The notes beneath the pieces were generated by a model, which saw nothing but the letters and a program-made list of their open reading frames with translations, was not told where the DNA came from and did not search any database. The translations under genes and the position numbers were made by a program. Shown one piece after another: positions 6,867 to 15,209 of a DNA stretch of 37,991 nucleotides. Source of the DNA: Bacteroidota bacterium (GTDB lineage Bacteria; Bacteroidota; Bacteroidia; Chitinophagales; Chitinophagaceae); contig JABDAV010000022.1 of assembly GCA_013289015.1 (NCBI GenBank), positions 1 to 37,991 on the forward strand, given 5' to 3'. Positions within the stretch are counted from its first letter, which is position 1. Each line of letters opens with the position of its first letter.

Positions 6867-8384
6867 ATGAAAAACAGCCATGCCAAAATAATGGCCATAT
6901 CAATTGCTTTCTTTATTGGCCATACCAGCCTTATTGCGCAACAAACCCGAACAGAACATGATCTTTTAGGCGACAAACAAATTCCTGACACTGCCTATTA
7001 TGGCGTACAAACTGCAAGAGCGCTGGAAAATTTCCAGGTGAGCGGAGTGCTTACCAAAGATTATCCGGATTATGTGAATGCTTATGCCATGGTAAAGCTG
7101 GCGGCAGCACGCGCCAATACACAAGTGGGCAGAATGAAACCTGAAACACTTGCCGGTATTGAAAAGGCTTGCCAGGCAATTCTGGATGGCAAATACCACG
7201 ACCAGTTTTTAGTAGATATGTACAACGGTGGTGCGGGTACTTCTGCCAATATGAATTCCAACGAAGTGATCGCCAATATTGCCCTTGAAATGAATGGCCA
7301 CAAAAAGGGAGAATATACTATCATCGAGCCACATGATGATCTGAACATGGGCCAATCTACAAACGATGTTTACCCAACTGCCATTCATGTTGCCTTGCTG
7401 CTGTATAACGATAAAGTGTTACAGGAAGCAAAGGCCTTATCTGCTTCATTTCATAAAAAAGGGGACGAGTTTAAAGACATTCTGAAAATGGGGCGCACAG
7501 AAGGCCAGGATGCAGTGCCAATGACGGTAGGCCAGGAATTTCATGCTTTCGGTAATCAATTAGATGCCGCTATTGATGTACTGCAAAAATCAGAAGCTTA
7601 TTTATGCGAAGTAAATATGGGCGCTACTGCAATCGGTACAGGTCTTACGGCATCTCCGGGATATGCTGAAAAATGTGTTGCAGAGCTCGCAAAAATTACC
7701 GGCAAACCAATGGTGTTGGCACACGACCTGATTGCTGCTACCTCAAGTATGCAGGCCTTTGTAATGTATTCTTCCGCTCTGAAAAACTTTTCAGTAACCT
7801 TATCAAAAATATCGAGCGACCTGATATTTCTTGCTACAGGCCCACGCGTAGGCATTTTTGAGATCAATCTTCCTGCGTTGCAACCGGGTTCATCCATTAT
7901 GCCGGGCAAAGTAAACCCTGTAATGCCAGAGCTGATGAATCAAATATGCTTCAAAGCTATTGGCAACGATGCTACCGTTACTATCGCTTCACAAGATGGG
8001 CTTCTCCAGTTAAATGCATACGAACCCGTAGTAGCTGTTTCTATTATGGAATCACAGCAACTATTTTATAGAACCTTGCCATTGTTCCGTAAGAATTGTA
8101 TAGATGGCATTACTGTAAACAAAGATGTACAGGAGACTTATATGAACCGCAGCGTGGGTATTGTTACCGCACTAAACCCTGTTCTGGGATATGAAAAAAC
8201 CACTGAATTGGCAAAAGAAGCATTGGAATCAGGGAAGGGTATTCTTGAGTTGATACGTGAGAAGAAACTATTAACCGAACAGCAAATAAAAGAATTGCTG
8301 GACCCAGTAAAACTTACATCTCCAAACGGCCCAACCAATGTTAACCAGCAATATGAAAAGGCTGCAGATCACGACAATGATTAA
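6867..8384 (+). CDS. aspA: Aspartate ammonia-lyase with an export signal
   Basis: This enzyme of the fumarase/aspartase superfamily converts L-aspartate to fumarate and ammonia. The superfamily signature is GSSIMPGKVNP near residue 343, and the aspartase blocks TNDVYPTA, EFHAFG and MGATAIGTG are present. At 505 residues it is longer than the usual 470 or so because of an N-terminal extension. MKNSHAKIMAISIAFFIGHT, then SLIAQQ, reads as a Sec signal peptide before the normal start-like TRTEHDLLGDKQIPDTAYYG. So it is probably periplasmic, which is unusual for aspartase. It is followed by an exported asparaginase (65-bp gap) and likely forms an operon with it. An A-rich tract lies directly before the ATG. 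Confidence 0.93.
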   Translation: MKNSHAKIMAISIAFFIGHTSLIAQQTRTEHDLLGDKQIPDTAYYGVQTARALENFQVSGVLTKDYPDYVNAYAMVKLAAARANTQVGRMKPETLAGIEKACQAILDGKYHDQFLVDMYNGGAGTSANMNSNEVIANIALEMNGHKKGEYTIIEPHDDLNMGQSTNDVYPTAIHVALLLYNDKVLQEAKALSASFHKKGDEFKDILKMGRTEGQDAVPMTVGQEFHAFGNQLDAAIDVLQKSEAYLCEVNMGATAIGTGLTASPGYAEKCVAELAKITGKPMVLAHDLIAATSSMQAFVMYSSALKNFSVTLSKISSDLIFLATGPRVGIFEINLPALQPGSSIMPGKVNPVMPELMNQICFKAIGNDATVTIASQDGLLQLNAYEPVVAVSIMESQQLFYRTLPLFRKNCIDGITVNKDVQETYMNRSVGIVTALNPVLGYEKTTELAKEALESGKGILELIREKKLLTEQQIKELLDPVKLTSPNGPTNVNQQYEKAADHDND

Positions 8385-8449
8385 ATGAAATAAACAAACT
8401 TCATAAAAGAACATAAATAAATTTTTATAAAACACAAACTAATAAAGCC

Positions 8450-9499
8450 ATGAAAAAATTACTTTCATTTTTAACGTTGCTCGCTTTTGCCATACAGATC
8501 CAGGCAAAAGATCTACCCAGGGTAATAATTTTAGCAACCGGCGGTACTATTGCCGGGGCAGGCGCCTCTGCCGACAGGGCGGGTTATACTGCAGGAAAAA
8601 TTCCGATAGATGATCTTATCGGTGCAATACCCTCAGTAAAAAAAGTAGCTAATATTACAGGTGAACAAATTTCATCTATCGGCAGCCAGGATATGACCAT
8701 TGATATCTGGCAAAAACTGGCAGTGCGCATCAACCAGATCTATGCAAACAAGGAAGCAGATGCTGTTGTTGTTACGCATGGTACCGATACACAGGAAGAA
8801 ACAGCCTATTTCCTTGACCTGGTAACGCCTTCCGATATGCCTGTTGTGCTTACAGGTTCAATGCGCCCGGCTACAGCCATCAGTGCAGACGGGCCAAAAA
8901 ATCTATATGATGCCATCCTTGTAGCCATTGATCCAAAAACCAAAGGCAAGGGGGTACTGGTAAGTTTTAACGAAGGTGTTTATGATGCGAGAGAAGTAAT
9001 GAAGCTCAGTACAACAAAAGTAGAGGCATTCGGATCACCCAACTCCGGCCCCGTAGGCCAGGTATACGATGGTAAAGTTGAATATTACATGAGCTCTATC
9101 CGCGAAGAAAACAGCAAAATGCCTTTCAAAATAACAGCAGATACAAAATTGCCGAGGGTGGATATTGTTTACATGTATGCAGATGCACCTTCAGATATGA
9201 TAGATATGCTGGTTGCGAAAAAGGTAGACGGTATTGTGATAGCAGGTGTGGGCAACGGTAATTTCAACAAAACTTATATGGATGCTGTAAAACGTGCAGT
9301 GGCAGCCGGTGTTATTGTATGCCGCGCAAGCCGTACTCCATCAGGCAGGGTGGTGCTGGAAGATGAGATCAATGATGATGAACTGGGTACTATCGTTTCA
9401 GATGATCTTACGCCTCAAAAGGCAAGGATAATGCTTATGCTTGGCCTTACCAGGACAAAGGACAAAAAGCAACTTCAGAACTATTTCTTTACATTTTGA
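8450..9499 (+). CDS. ansB: Type II (periplasmic) L-asparaginase
   Basis: A 349-residue amidohydrolase that converts L-asparagine to L-aspartate and ammonia in the periplasm. The signal peptide is MKKLLSFLTLLAFAIQIQA. The first active-site block is ATGGTIAGAGAS near residue 30, with the nucleophilic threonine. The second is VVTHGTDTQEETAYFL near residue 104, with the T-D pair. The lysine of the second triad lies downstream in the GPKNLYDA block. Length and blocks fit type II enzymes. Located after the aspartase, it would supply aspartate to it. A 12-bp hairpin follows at 9599. Confidence 0.94.
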   Translation: MKKLLSFLTLLAFAIQIQAKDLPRVIILATGGTIAGAGASADRAGYTAGKIPIDDLIGAIPSVKKVANITGEQISSIGSQDMTIDIWQKLAVRINQIYANKEADAVVVTHGTDTQEETAYFLDLVTPSDMPVVLTGSMRPATAISADGPKNLYDAILVAIDPKTKGKGVLVSFNEGVYDAREVMKLSTTKVEAFGSPNSGPVGQVYDGKVEYYMSSIREENSKMPFKITADTKLPRVDIVYMYADAPSDMIDMLVAKKVDGIVIAGVGNGNFNKTYMDAVKRAVAAGVIVCRASRTPSGRVVLEDEINDDELGTIVSDDLTPQKARIMLMLGLTRTKDKKQLQNYFFTF

Positions 9500-9572
9500 T
9501 TTAATGATTACAACTTAAGGCGGGGAGTTATTAAGCGAGGTTAGCCAAATACTTACCATCATTATTCAAATT

Positions 9573-10940
9573 ATGCTCTACCCATCTTATGAAAAAGTAA
9601 AAGCATCCGGTGAGTTGACCTCCGGATGCTTTTCACCCTGCAAAAAGCATTCAGCGATCTTTATATGGTTTATGATTTTTATGTTATACATGATGCCCTG
9701 CACATTGTATGCACAGAAAGACACCATTCTTCTCAATGGTACTGATGGCTTAACCTTTACACCCCGGGCCGCTGATTCAACATTCATCAACCAAAAGAAA
9801 GACCTGGCGCCGAATGAATTTGAAGGTACTAATGCAACCTTTAAAGTAGGACTCGGTTACATTGGGGATTTTACGGCATACTCCCAGAATAAGGTTTTTA
9901 AGCAACAAATGGACTCCGCAAATCTTGACCTTACACCTCATTATCAAACAAGGGATTTCCGTATACTCGGCAGCGGCAGGTTCCTTAAGTCAAAACGATA
10001 TCTTGCTTATAAGTTCGCCTATATGTACGACGGGGACAAGAAGGTATGGATGGTGCGTGAAACGGGTCTTACCATTGGTGTACCCGAGTTAAAGGGAAGT
10101 ATATTCGTTGGCCGCACCAAAGAAGGGTTTTCAATGATCAAAGTAATGAACGGGCATTCAGGTATAACCAATGAAAGACAGATGGCTTTAGATCCCATAC
10201 CTATCCTAGCCGACGGTATTAAATATTTCGGCTATTTTCCAAAATCGAGGATATTACTAAACCTGGGCTATTATAATGATGTTTTATCCAAGGGACAGTC
10301 GTTTTCTACTTTCTCTTCACAATATGCTGCCCGTGTTGGATGGCTGCCTGTTTATAATAAGGATAATAACAAATTGCTTTACATAGCCGGCAATTTTCAG
10401 TATGGAAAACCGCTGAATGATACGTTTGCCATAAAGTCGCGCCCGGAATCCAATCCTACTCCCCAATTGATAAATACAGGAAAATTTCCCGCAGATAAAG
10501 CCTTTACGTATGACGGCGAAATATTTTACCGGACCGGTAGTTTTATGGTAGGCTCAGAAGTAATGTCGCATAATTTTTATTCTAAAACAGGTGGTAATCA
10601 CCAATTCAATGGGGGTGATATAATGTTTTCATACATCTTCTCCGGTGCTGTTCGCCCTTATAACCCAGAAGGCACTGTTTTCGGATTTGTACCTGTAAGT
10701 AAATCTGTGTTTAAAGGCGGATGGGGCGAGTGGGAAGGTGTATTGCATGTATCCACTTTTAATTTAAATGATAATAATATTCAGGGCGGGCAGTTTACCC
10801 GTATTACACCTATGGTAAACTGGTATGTTTCAAAAGCCTGGAGGGTGGAATTTATTTATGGTTACGGCATACTTAACAGGTATGGTTTGAAAGGAAACGT
10901 GAACTTCTTCGAAACCCGCATCCAGCTTACAGTTATGTAA
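9573..10940 (+). CDS. OprO/OprP-like outer-membrane porin
   Basis: A 455-residue predicted outer-membrane beta-barrel of the phosphate-selective porin O/P family. After the signal region the mature part begins near QKDTILLNGTDGLTFTPRAA, continues with alternating strands (LGSGRFLKSKRYLAYKFAYM), and ends FFETRIQLTVM. The solute is not defined by sequence; the neighbours suggest uptake of amino acids or dicarboxylates for the asparaginase/aspartase pair. The start is uncertain. From 9573 there is a long 28-residue n-region before the hydrophobic core, and a 12-bp hairpin (9599-9633) falls inside it. The ATG at 9672 (MIFMLYMMPCTLYAQ) avoids the hairpin but lacks a positive charge. Confidence 0.82.
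   Translation: MLYPSYEKVKASGELTSGCFSPCKKHSAIFIWFMIFMLYMMPCTLYAQKDTILLNGTDGLTFTPRAADSTFINQKKDLAPNEFEGTNATFKVGLGYIGDFTAYSQNKVFKQQMDSANLDLTPHYQTRDFRILGSGRFLKSKRYLAYKFAYMYDGDKKVWMVRETGLTIGVPELKGSIFVGRTKEGFSMIKVMNGHSGITNERQMALDPIPILADGIKYFGYFPKSRILLNLGYYNDVLSKGQSFSTFSSQYAARVGWLPVYNKDNNKLLYIAGNFQYGKPLNDTFAIKSRPESNPTPQLINTGKFPADKAFTYDGEIFYRTGSFMVGSEVMSHNFYSKTGGNHQFNGGDIMFSYIFSGAVRPYNPEGTVFGFVPVSKSVFKGGWGEWEGVLHVSTFNLNDNNIQGGQFTRITPMVNWYVSKAWRVEFIYGYGILNRYGLKGNVNFFETRIQLTVM
9599..9633 (+). terminator. Hairpin after the asparaginase gene
   Basis: Arms AAAAGCATCCGG (9599-9610) and CCGGATGCTTTT (9622-9633) pair perfectly over 12 bp with an 11-base loop. It ends in only four T. It lies 100 bases after the asparaginase stop and overlaps the annotated start of the porin, so it is either a terminator or an attenuator. 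Confidence 0.55.
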
Positions 10941-11044
10941 ACAATAAATGCGTATTTAACCTGATGCTGCATATAAAACTCCGGCTATGAAATTCTTTTT
11001 ATTATCAATTGCGCTTTCATAAAGCTCAAACAATTCCTTTTGTT

Positions 11045-12088
11045 TTATAAAGACCAACCAACTGAAAATACATAAATATAGTCAGTTTCTTTTCCTGCTT
11101 CGGCGGGCTTGCTATCGTAGTTAACGGTTATTCCAAACTTTAGATAAAAGTCAAGAGGCAGGTCGTATTTTGTATCCAGCTTAAAATCTGTACGCCATCT
11201 GCCTGATTCGGTAAAACTGGGATAAACATACAGGTTGCTCAATAAGCTGAAATCCCCGATATCAAAAAGGTTCACTTCAGATCCTATATATCCTTCAAGG
11301 CTGGTTCTTTTTGGGGTTTCATTGGTAAATGTTTCATTGTTAAGTGAAAGGCCGGCTCCTACACCAAAATAAGATCTGTTGGTATGCACAAAATATTTAC
11401 CCATGCCGGTTTTTGCTGTAAGCCTCAGTTGCAAAGCCTGCTCTGTATTGGATAATGTATTCAGGGCGCCTATCGCATAAAAATCTTTCGGAAGAAAATA
11501 GGTGAAGGAAGCGCCGGATTCAGTTCGTTTTGTTTCCGGGACGTTGTCTTGTTTTGAGCGCAGGTCATCGTAAAAAATTTCAGTCATCCATTTATCAGCC
11601 ACGTAACCTACCGTACTGCGCATATTGTATTGTACAAGATTATTTGCTCTTGTTATGCTTAAGCCAAGGTCAACGCTTGCATGTGCCCTGCTCCAGAAAT
11701 TTGACTTTAACCCTTTCAGGTAAACAACATCGTCAAGTGTGGTTTCTTTTTGTTTGCCCTCAAGGTCTGTAATGATAATTTTTTTCCCTTTTTCTGCAGA
11801 ACGAAGTACCCCGTTAATACGTTCGCCATCTTTTAAAGTTATAATGAAAGCTGAACCGGAGTAAATTTCTTTGAGGCCACTCCACTCTATGGTAAAATCA
11901 CTTTTGCTGTAATCTGTTTCAATGACAATAACGCCTTTATCGAGTGATTTAAGTTCACCTACTATAACATTACCGTTTTTTAAGATCAATGAATCATGCT
12001 GCGCAATTGATGCTGTTGAGATAAAACATAATGATAAAAACAGGAATGACCTGGCTGATAAACTGATGAAGTTTTTCGGGATACTCAT
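11045..12088 (-). CDS. DUF481-type outer-membrane protein
   Basis: A 347-residue exported protein. The signal peptide is residues 1-30, ending CFISTASIAQ. Residues 31-120 hold two small beta-rich units of the type LILKNGNVIVGELKSLDKG and ITLKDGERINGVLRSAEKG. Residues 130-347 look like a DUF481 beta-barrel with alternating strands and the aromatic-rich end YIYVFSVGWSL. Function is unknown; the family is called salt-induced outer-membrane protein in some genomes. It is convergent with the porin (104-bp gap, no clear terminator) and lies 137 bp downstream of the FAD protein gene on the same strand. Confidence 0.8.
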   Translation of the reverse strand: MSIPKNFISLSARSFLFLSLCFISTASIAQHDSLILKNGNVIVGELKSLDKGVIVIETDYSKSDFTIEWSGLKEIYSGSAFIITLKDGERINGVLRSAEKGKKIIITDLEGKQKETTLDDVVYLKGLKSNFWSRAHASVDLGLSITRANNLVQYNMRSTVGYVADKWMTEIFYDDLRSKQDNVPETKRTESGASFTYFLPKDFYAIGALNTLSNTEQALQLRLTAKTGMGKYFVHTNRSYFGVGAGLSLNNETFTNETPKRTSLEGYIGSEVNLFDIGDFSLLSNLYVYPSFTESGRWRTDFKLDTKYDLPLDFYLKFGITVNYDSKPAEAGKETDYIYVFSVGWSL

Positions 12089-12225
12089 TTTGGTTGTTTT
12101 AAAAAGTAACAGGAAGCAAGATGTTTTTCAAAATAAAGACTACACTTTCGGCAATACGATCGCAAAGCCATATCAAATTTATATATAAAGGATATAACAA
12201 CAAAAGTATCAACTCCTTAAAAAAA

Positions 12226-13854
12226 TCAGTGTAGTGCTCTGCCTTTATGCAACCTTGCGTGTAATTGTTCTGTAATGGTTGATGCAACTCTTTCGCCATC
12301 CATGGCAGCGCTTACAATACCGCCGGCATACCCAGCACCTTCTCCACAGGGATAAAGATTTTTAAGCTGCGGATGTTGCAAAGTTCTTTCGTGGCGTGGA
12401 ATGCGTACCGGTGAAGATGTTCGGCTTTCTGTTGCAACAATAACAGCTTCATTGGTAAAATAACCCCGCATTTTTTTCCCAAACCCTGCAAATGCTTTTT
12501 GCAGAGATTGATGAATAAATGAAGGAAGTACATTACTAAGGTCAACGCTGCTAATTCCCGGCAAATAACTGCAACCCGGTAATGCAGTTGAAGTTTTGTT
12601 GTTTACAAAATCAATCATGCGCTGTGCCGGTGCAATAAAATTTCCGCCACCTGCATTGTAAGCTGCGGTTTCAATTGCCTGCTGAAAATACATGAACAAT
12701 AAGGGCGATGTTTCAAAGTTCTTTTGTTTTAAAACTTCTGATCCTGTTTTCTTAAAATGATTGATCGCATCATGGTTGTTTACCTGCACCACTATGCCAC
12801 TATTGGCAAAAGGATTATTTCGTTTGCTCGGGCTCCAGCCATTCACAACGAGTTCGCCCGGCGAAGTTGATGCAGGAGCAATGATACCACCGGGGCACAT
12901 GCAGAAGCTGAACACGCCTTTGCTGTCGACCTGTTCGATCAAACTGTAAGATGCAGGCGGCAGGTATTGACCACGAACAGCACAGTGATATTGTATTGAA
13001 TCGATTATTTGTTGCGGGTGTTCAATTCTTACCCCGAGCGCAAATGGCTTTTGTTCTATCAGCAGTTTTTTTTGATGGAACAATAAAAAGATATCGCGTG
13101 CAGAATGACCTGTTGCCAAAATAAATGCATCAGCTTTTAAAATATCGCCATCACTTGTAATGATGCTTTCGATATGATCATTCGAGATTCTGAAATCAAT
13201 CAGCTTTTTTTCAAACAAAAAAATGCCGCCGGAACTTTGTATCTGTTCACGCATCGCGGTAATTATATGAGGCAATTTATTTGTGCCGATGTGGGGGTGT
13301 GCTTCATATAAAATTTTCTCCTCTGCGCCAAACTGCATAAACAGGTTTAAGATGCGCTGCACATTGCCTCTTTTGTTACTGCGGGTGTATAATTTGCCAT
13401 CGCTGTAAGTGCCTGCACCACCTTCTCCAAAACAATAATTGCTTTCCGGATTTACTATTCCTCCTTTGTTTAAGACAGCAAGATCGCGCCTGCGTGCTCT
13501 TACATCTTTGCCTCTTTCAATAATAACGGGTTTAATACCTTGTTCTATCAGTTTGAGCGCTGCAAACAATCCTGCAGGGCCGGCCCCGATAATCAACACA
13601 GAATCATTTGCATTGCGAACATCCTTAAAACCCATTTCTCCATAGTTACCTTTAATATATGGCTCATCAATAAAAGCATTGATGGTAAGGTTTACCCGGG
13701 GATGTTTTCCACGTGCATCAATATTTTTCCTGGTGATGAAAAAGCCCTGTAAAGAATCTTTTTTAATGCCGCTTTGCTGAAGAAAGGCTTCTTCAATTGC
13801 AGGATGGCTGAAAGCCTGTTCAGGACTGAGTTGTAATGAAAAATTTTTTTGCAT
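12226..13854 (-). CDS. COG2509-type FAD-dependent oxidoreductase
   Basis: A 542-residue protein with a dinucleotide-binding motif at about 88-95 (IIGAGPAGLFAAL), well away from the N-terminus. The conserved NYCFGEGGAGTYSDGKLYTR block follows, then ILATGHSARD, and a C-terminal FAD block NLYPCGEGAGYAGGIVSAAM. This layout, with about 85 residues before the Rossmann motif, is that of the uncharacterised FAD-dependent dehydrogenases of COG2509. The reaction is unknown. It has no signal peptide, so it is cytoplasmic. The length is typical and the ATG start is unambiguous. Its neighbours give no pathway clue. Confidence 0.88.
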   Translation of the reverse strand: MQKNFSLQLSPEQAFSHPAIEEAFLQQSGIKKDSLQGFFITRKNIDARGKHPRVNLTINAFIDEPYIKGNYGEMGFKDVRNANDSVLIIGAGPAGLFAALKLIEQGIKPVIIERGKDVRARRRDLAVLNKGGIVNPESNYCFGEGGAGTYSDGKLYTRSNKRGNVQRILNLFMQFGAEEKILYEAHPHIGTNKLPHIITAMREQIQSSGGIFLFEKKLIDFRISNDHIESIITSDGDILKADAFILATGHSARDIFLLFHQKKLLIEQKPFALGVRIEHPQQIIDSIQYHCAVRGQYLPPASYSLIEQVDSKGVFSFCMCPGGIIAPASTSPGELVVNGWSPSKRNNPFANSGIVVQVNNHDAINHFKKTGSEVLKQKNFETSPLLFMYFQQAIETAAYNAGGGNFIAPAQRMIDFVNNKTSTALPGCSYLPGISSVDLSNVLPSFIHQSLQKAFAGFGKKMRGYFTNEAVIVATESRTSSPVRIPRHERTLQHPQLKNLYPCGEGAGYAGGIVSAAMDGERVASTITEQLHARLHKGRALH

Positions 13855-13921
13855 TTTGGAAGATAATATCTAACTATAACTTAACACTTATATCTGAAAC
13901 TTATTATTATTTTTGTGTCTG

Positions 13922-14087
13922 ATATTTAAAATAAATATTCAATGCAAAACAGAAAAAAGTCTTTAACAACAAAACAGAATTTCTGGCATTGAGTTTGAAT
14001 ATATTAAACTACAATTCGTAAGTAGTCAATTTTCTCATAAGCAGTTAGTTTTGGTTGCGGCCCCTGTTTCTACAGGGGCTTATTTTT
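13922..14087 (+). ncRNA. Candidate small RNA ending in a strong terminator
   Basis: A perfect -7 box TATTTTTG lies at 13908-13915 (no good -33 TTG seen), and a strong terminator follows at 14060-14088. No open frame lies between them. Internal pairing is possible: CAATGC (about 13942) with GCATTG (about 13989), extended by ATATT/AATAT across a bulge, around an A-rich loop. The length of about 165 bases and the rod-like fold would allow a 6S-type or other regulatory RNA, but I do not recognise a family. Its end is antisense to the last codons of the VanZ gene. Confidence 0.35.
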
Positions 14088-14088
14088 T
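14060..14088 (+). terminator. Intrinsic terminator on the plus strand
   Basis: GCCCCTGT (14060-14067), loop TTCT, ACAGGGGC (14072-14079), then TTA and seven T. The T run is only on the plus strand, so it cannot serve the VanZ gene, whose stop codon lies inside it (14070-14072). It implies plus-strand transcription from the gene-free region upstream. Confidence 0.7.
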
Positions 14089-14474
14089 TCTGCAATCCTT
14101 TGGGCAAGCCAGTTTGCGGCCAGATAACCTAGTGCACATCCAAAAGCATCTGCTATCATATCATTCACATCAAAGTCGCGTTCAAACGCAACATATTTCT
14201 GAAGAAATTCTATTAGTACTCCATAAAGTGCAAAGGCAATGCTGAATTTAATCAACAATTTTTTTGATGCGCGCCCCACTTTTATAAACGGGTATGCTGT
14301 TAAAACTGTTAACCCGAAAAAAAGCCCGGCATGGACCCATTTATCAAAATAAATTTTATCAAGAAACCCTATACTTGGAACATCGGGCCCGGGCATTAAA
14401 AACAAAATGTTTGCGATAATAAACCAAATAACAGCGGGAATAAATTGAAGTAGTTTTAATTTCATGGCGGGCAA
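14070..14474 (-). CDS. VanZ family membrane protein
   Basis: A 134-residue inner-membrane protein with four predicted hydrophobic segments (about 9-27, 45-62, 75-92 and 108-122). The pattern DKWVHAGLFFGLTVL and the acidic DVNDMIADAFGCALGYL near the last segment are typical of VanZ-like proteins. VanZ gives low-level teicoplanin resistance in enterococci, but most family members have no known role. The start may be the second ATG at 14465 (MKLKLLQFIP). The last codons overlap the plus-strand terminator hairpin. Confidence 0.85.
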   Translation of the reverse strand: MPAMKLKLLQFIPAVIWFIIANILFLMPGPDVPSIGFLDKIYFDKWVHAGLFFGLTVLTAYPFIKVGRASKKLLIKFSIAFALYGVLIEFLQKYVAFERDFDVNDMIADAFGCALGYLAANWLAQRIAEKNKPL

Positions 14475-14479
14475 AAATA

Positions 14480-14506
14480 AAAAAAGAGCCGCATACAGCG
14501 GCCCTT
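14480..14506 (-). terminator. Terminator of the fasciclin gene
   Basis: GAGCCGC and GCGGCCC arms form a stem with one mismatch, extended by A/T pairs. Read on the minus strand it ends in seven T. It lies just after the fasciclin gene stop. Confidence 0.65.
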
Positions 14507-14528
14507 TTGTTCACCCTAAAACCCCTCT

Positions 14529-15092
14529 TTAGCTTTTGGGAAGCAATACAGTATCTATCACATGAATAACGCCGTTGCTTTGATACACATCTTTTATGGT
14601 TACCATGGCGCTGTTGCCGCTTTCATCCATCACCATAAGATCTTTTCCTTTCATGCTAAACATGAGTTTACCACCCTGTACGGTTGTAGCAGTATAAGTG
14701 CCACCGTTCTTTTTGATCCAGTCCATTAAACTTTTACTGTCAATTCTCCCCGCAATAACATGATAAGTTAACACTGAAGTAAGTTTGTTCTTATTCTCAG
14801 GCTTTAATAAACCGTCTACCGTGCCTGCAGGAAGTTTATTAAATGCTTCATTCGTTGGAGCGAAAACAGTAAAAGGTCCTGTTCCTTCAAGCGTTTCTAC
14901 AAGCCCTGCTGCTTTTACTGCAGCAACCAATGTTGTATGGTCTTTTGAATTCATTGCATTCTCTACAATATTTTTTGAAGGATACATTGCAGCACCGCCA
15001 ACCATTACCGTTTTTTCCTGTGCAAATACATGAGCAGTGCTCATTATAAATATTACAAGTACTAATGAACTTACTCTCAAGATTGTTTTCAT
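14529..15092 (-). CDS. Exported fasciclin (FAS1) domain protein
   Basis: A 187-residue protein with a signal peptide (MKTILRVSSLVLVIFIMSTA, then HVFA). A single FAS1 domain fills residues 45-187. The H1 motif is GPFTVFAPTNEAFNKLPAGT and the H2 motif is GVIHVIDTVLLP. FAS1 domains mediate adhesion or carbohydrate contact outside the cell; the ligand is unknown. The size is that of bacterial MPT70-like proteins. It lies directly downstream of a SigK-like sigma factor and anti-sigma pair, but has its own terminator and probably its own promoter, because a terminator separates it from that operon. Confidence 0.92.
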   Translation of the reverse strand: MKTILRVSSLVLVIFIMSTAHVFAQEKTVMVGGAAMYPSKNIVENAMNSKDHTTLVAAVKAAGLVETLEGTGPFTVFAPTNEAFNKLPAGTVDGLLKPENKNKLTSVLTYHVIAGRIDSKSLMDWIKKNGGTYTATTVQGGKLMFSMKGKDLMVMDESGNSAMVTIKDVYQSNGVIHVIDTVLLPKS

Positions 15093-15106
15093 AAAATATT
15101 TTCATT

Positions 15107-15131
15107 CACTTACGATAGCATACGTAAAGTG
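15107..15131. promoter_or_regulatory. Imperfect inverted repeat upstream of the fasciclin gene
   Basis: CACTTACG (15107-15114) and CGTAAAGTG (15123-15131) are inverted with one extra base, around an 8-base spacer. It sits 15 bases upstream of the fasciclin ATG and could be an operator or part of an ECF promoter. Confidence 0.35.
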
Positions 15132-15132
15132 G

Positions 15133-15158
15133 TTTTGCTAAAAATAATTTTAGCAAAA
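15133..15158. terminator. Hairpin between the fasciclin and anti-sigma genes
   Basis: TTTTGCTAAAA (15133-15143) and TTTTAGCAAAA (15148-15158) are perfectly inverted around ATAA. The stem is AT-rich. It adjoins the stronger terminator at 15157-15193. Confidence 0.35.
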
Positions 15159-15193
15159 AAAATCCTGCACTTTTTTAATGCAGGATTTTTTTA
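15157..15193 (-). terminator. Terminator of the sigma/anti-sigma operon
   Basis: AAATCCTGCA and TGCAGGATTT arms around a T/A-rich loop, with eight T on the minus strand after the stem. It lies 17 bases downstream of the anti-sigma stop. Confidence 0.75.
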
Positions 15194-15209
15194 CAGATAA
15201 GCTTTATGT

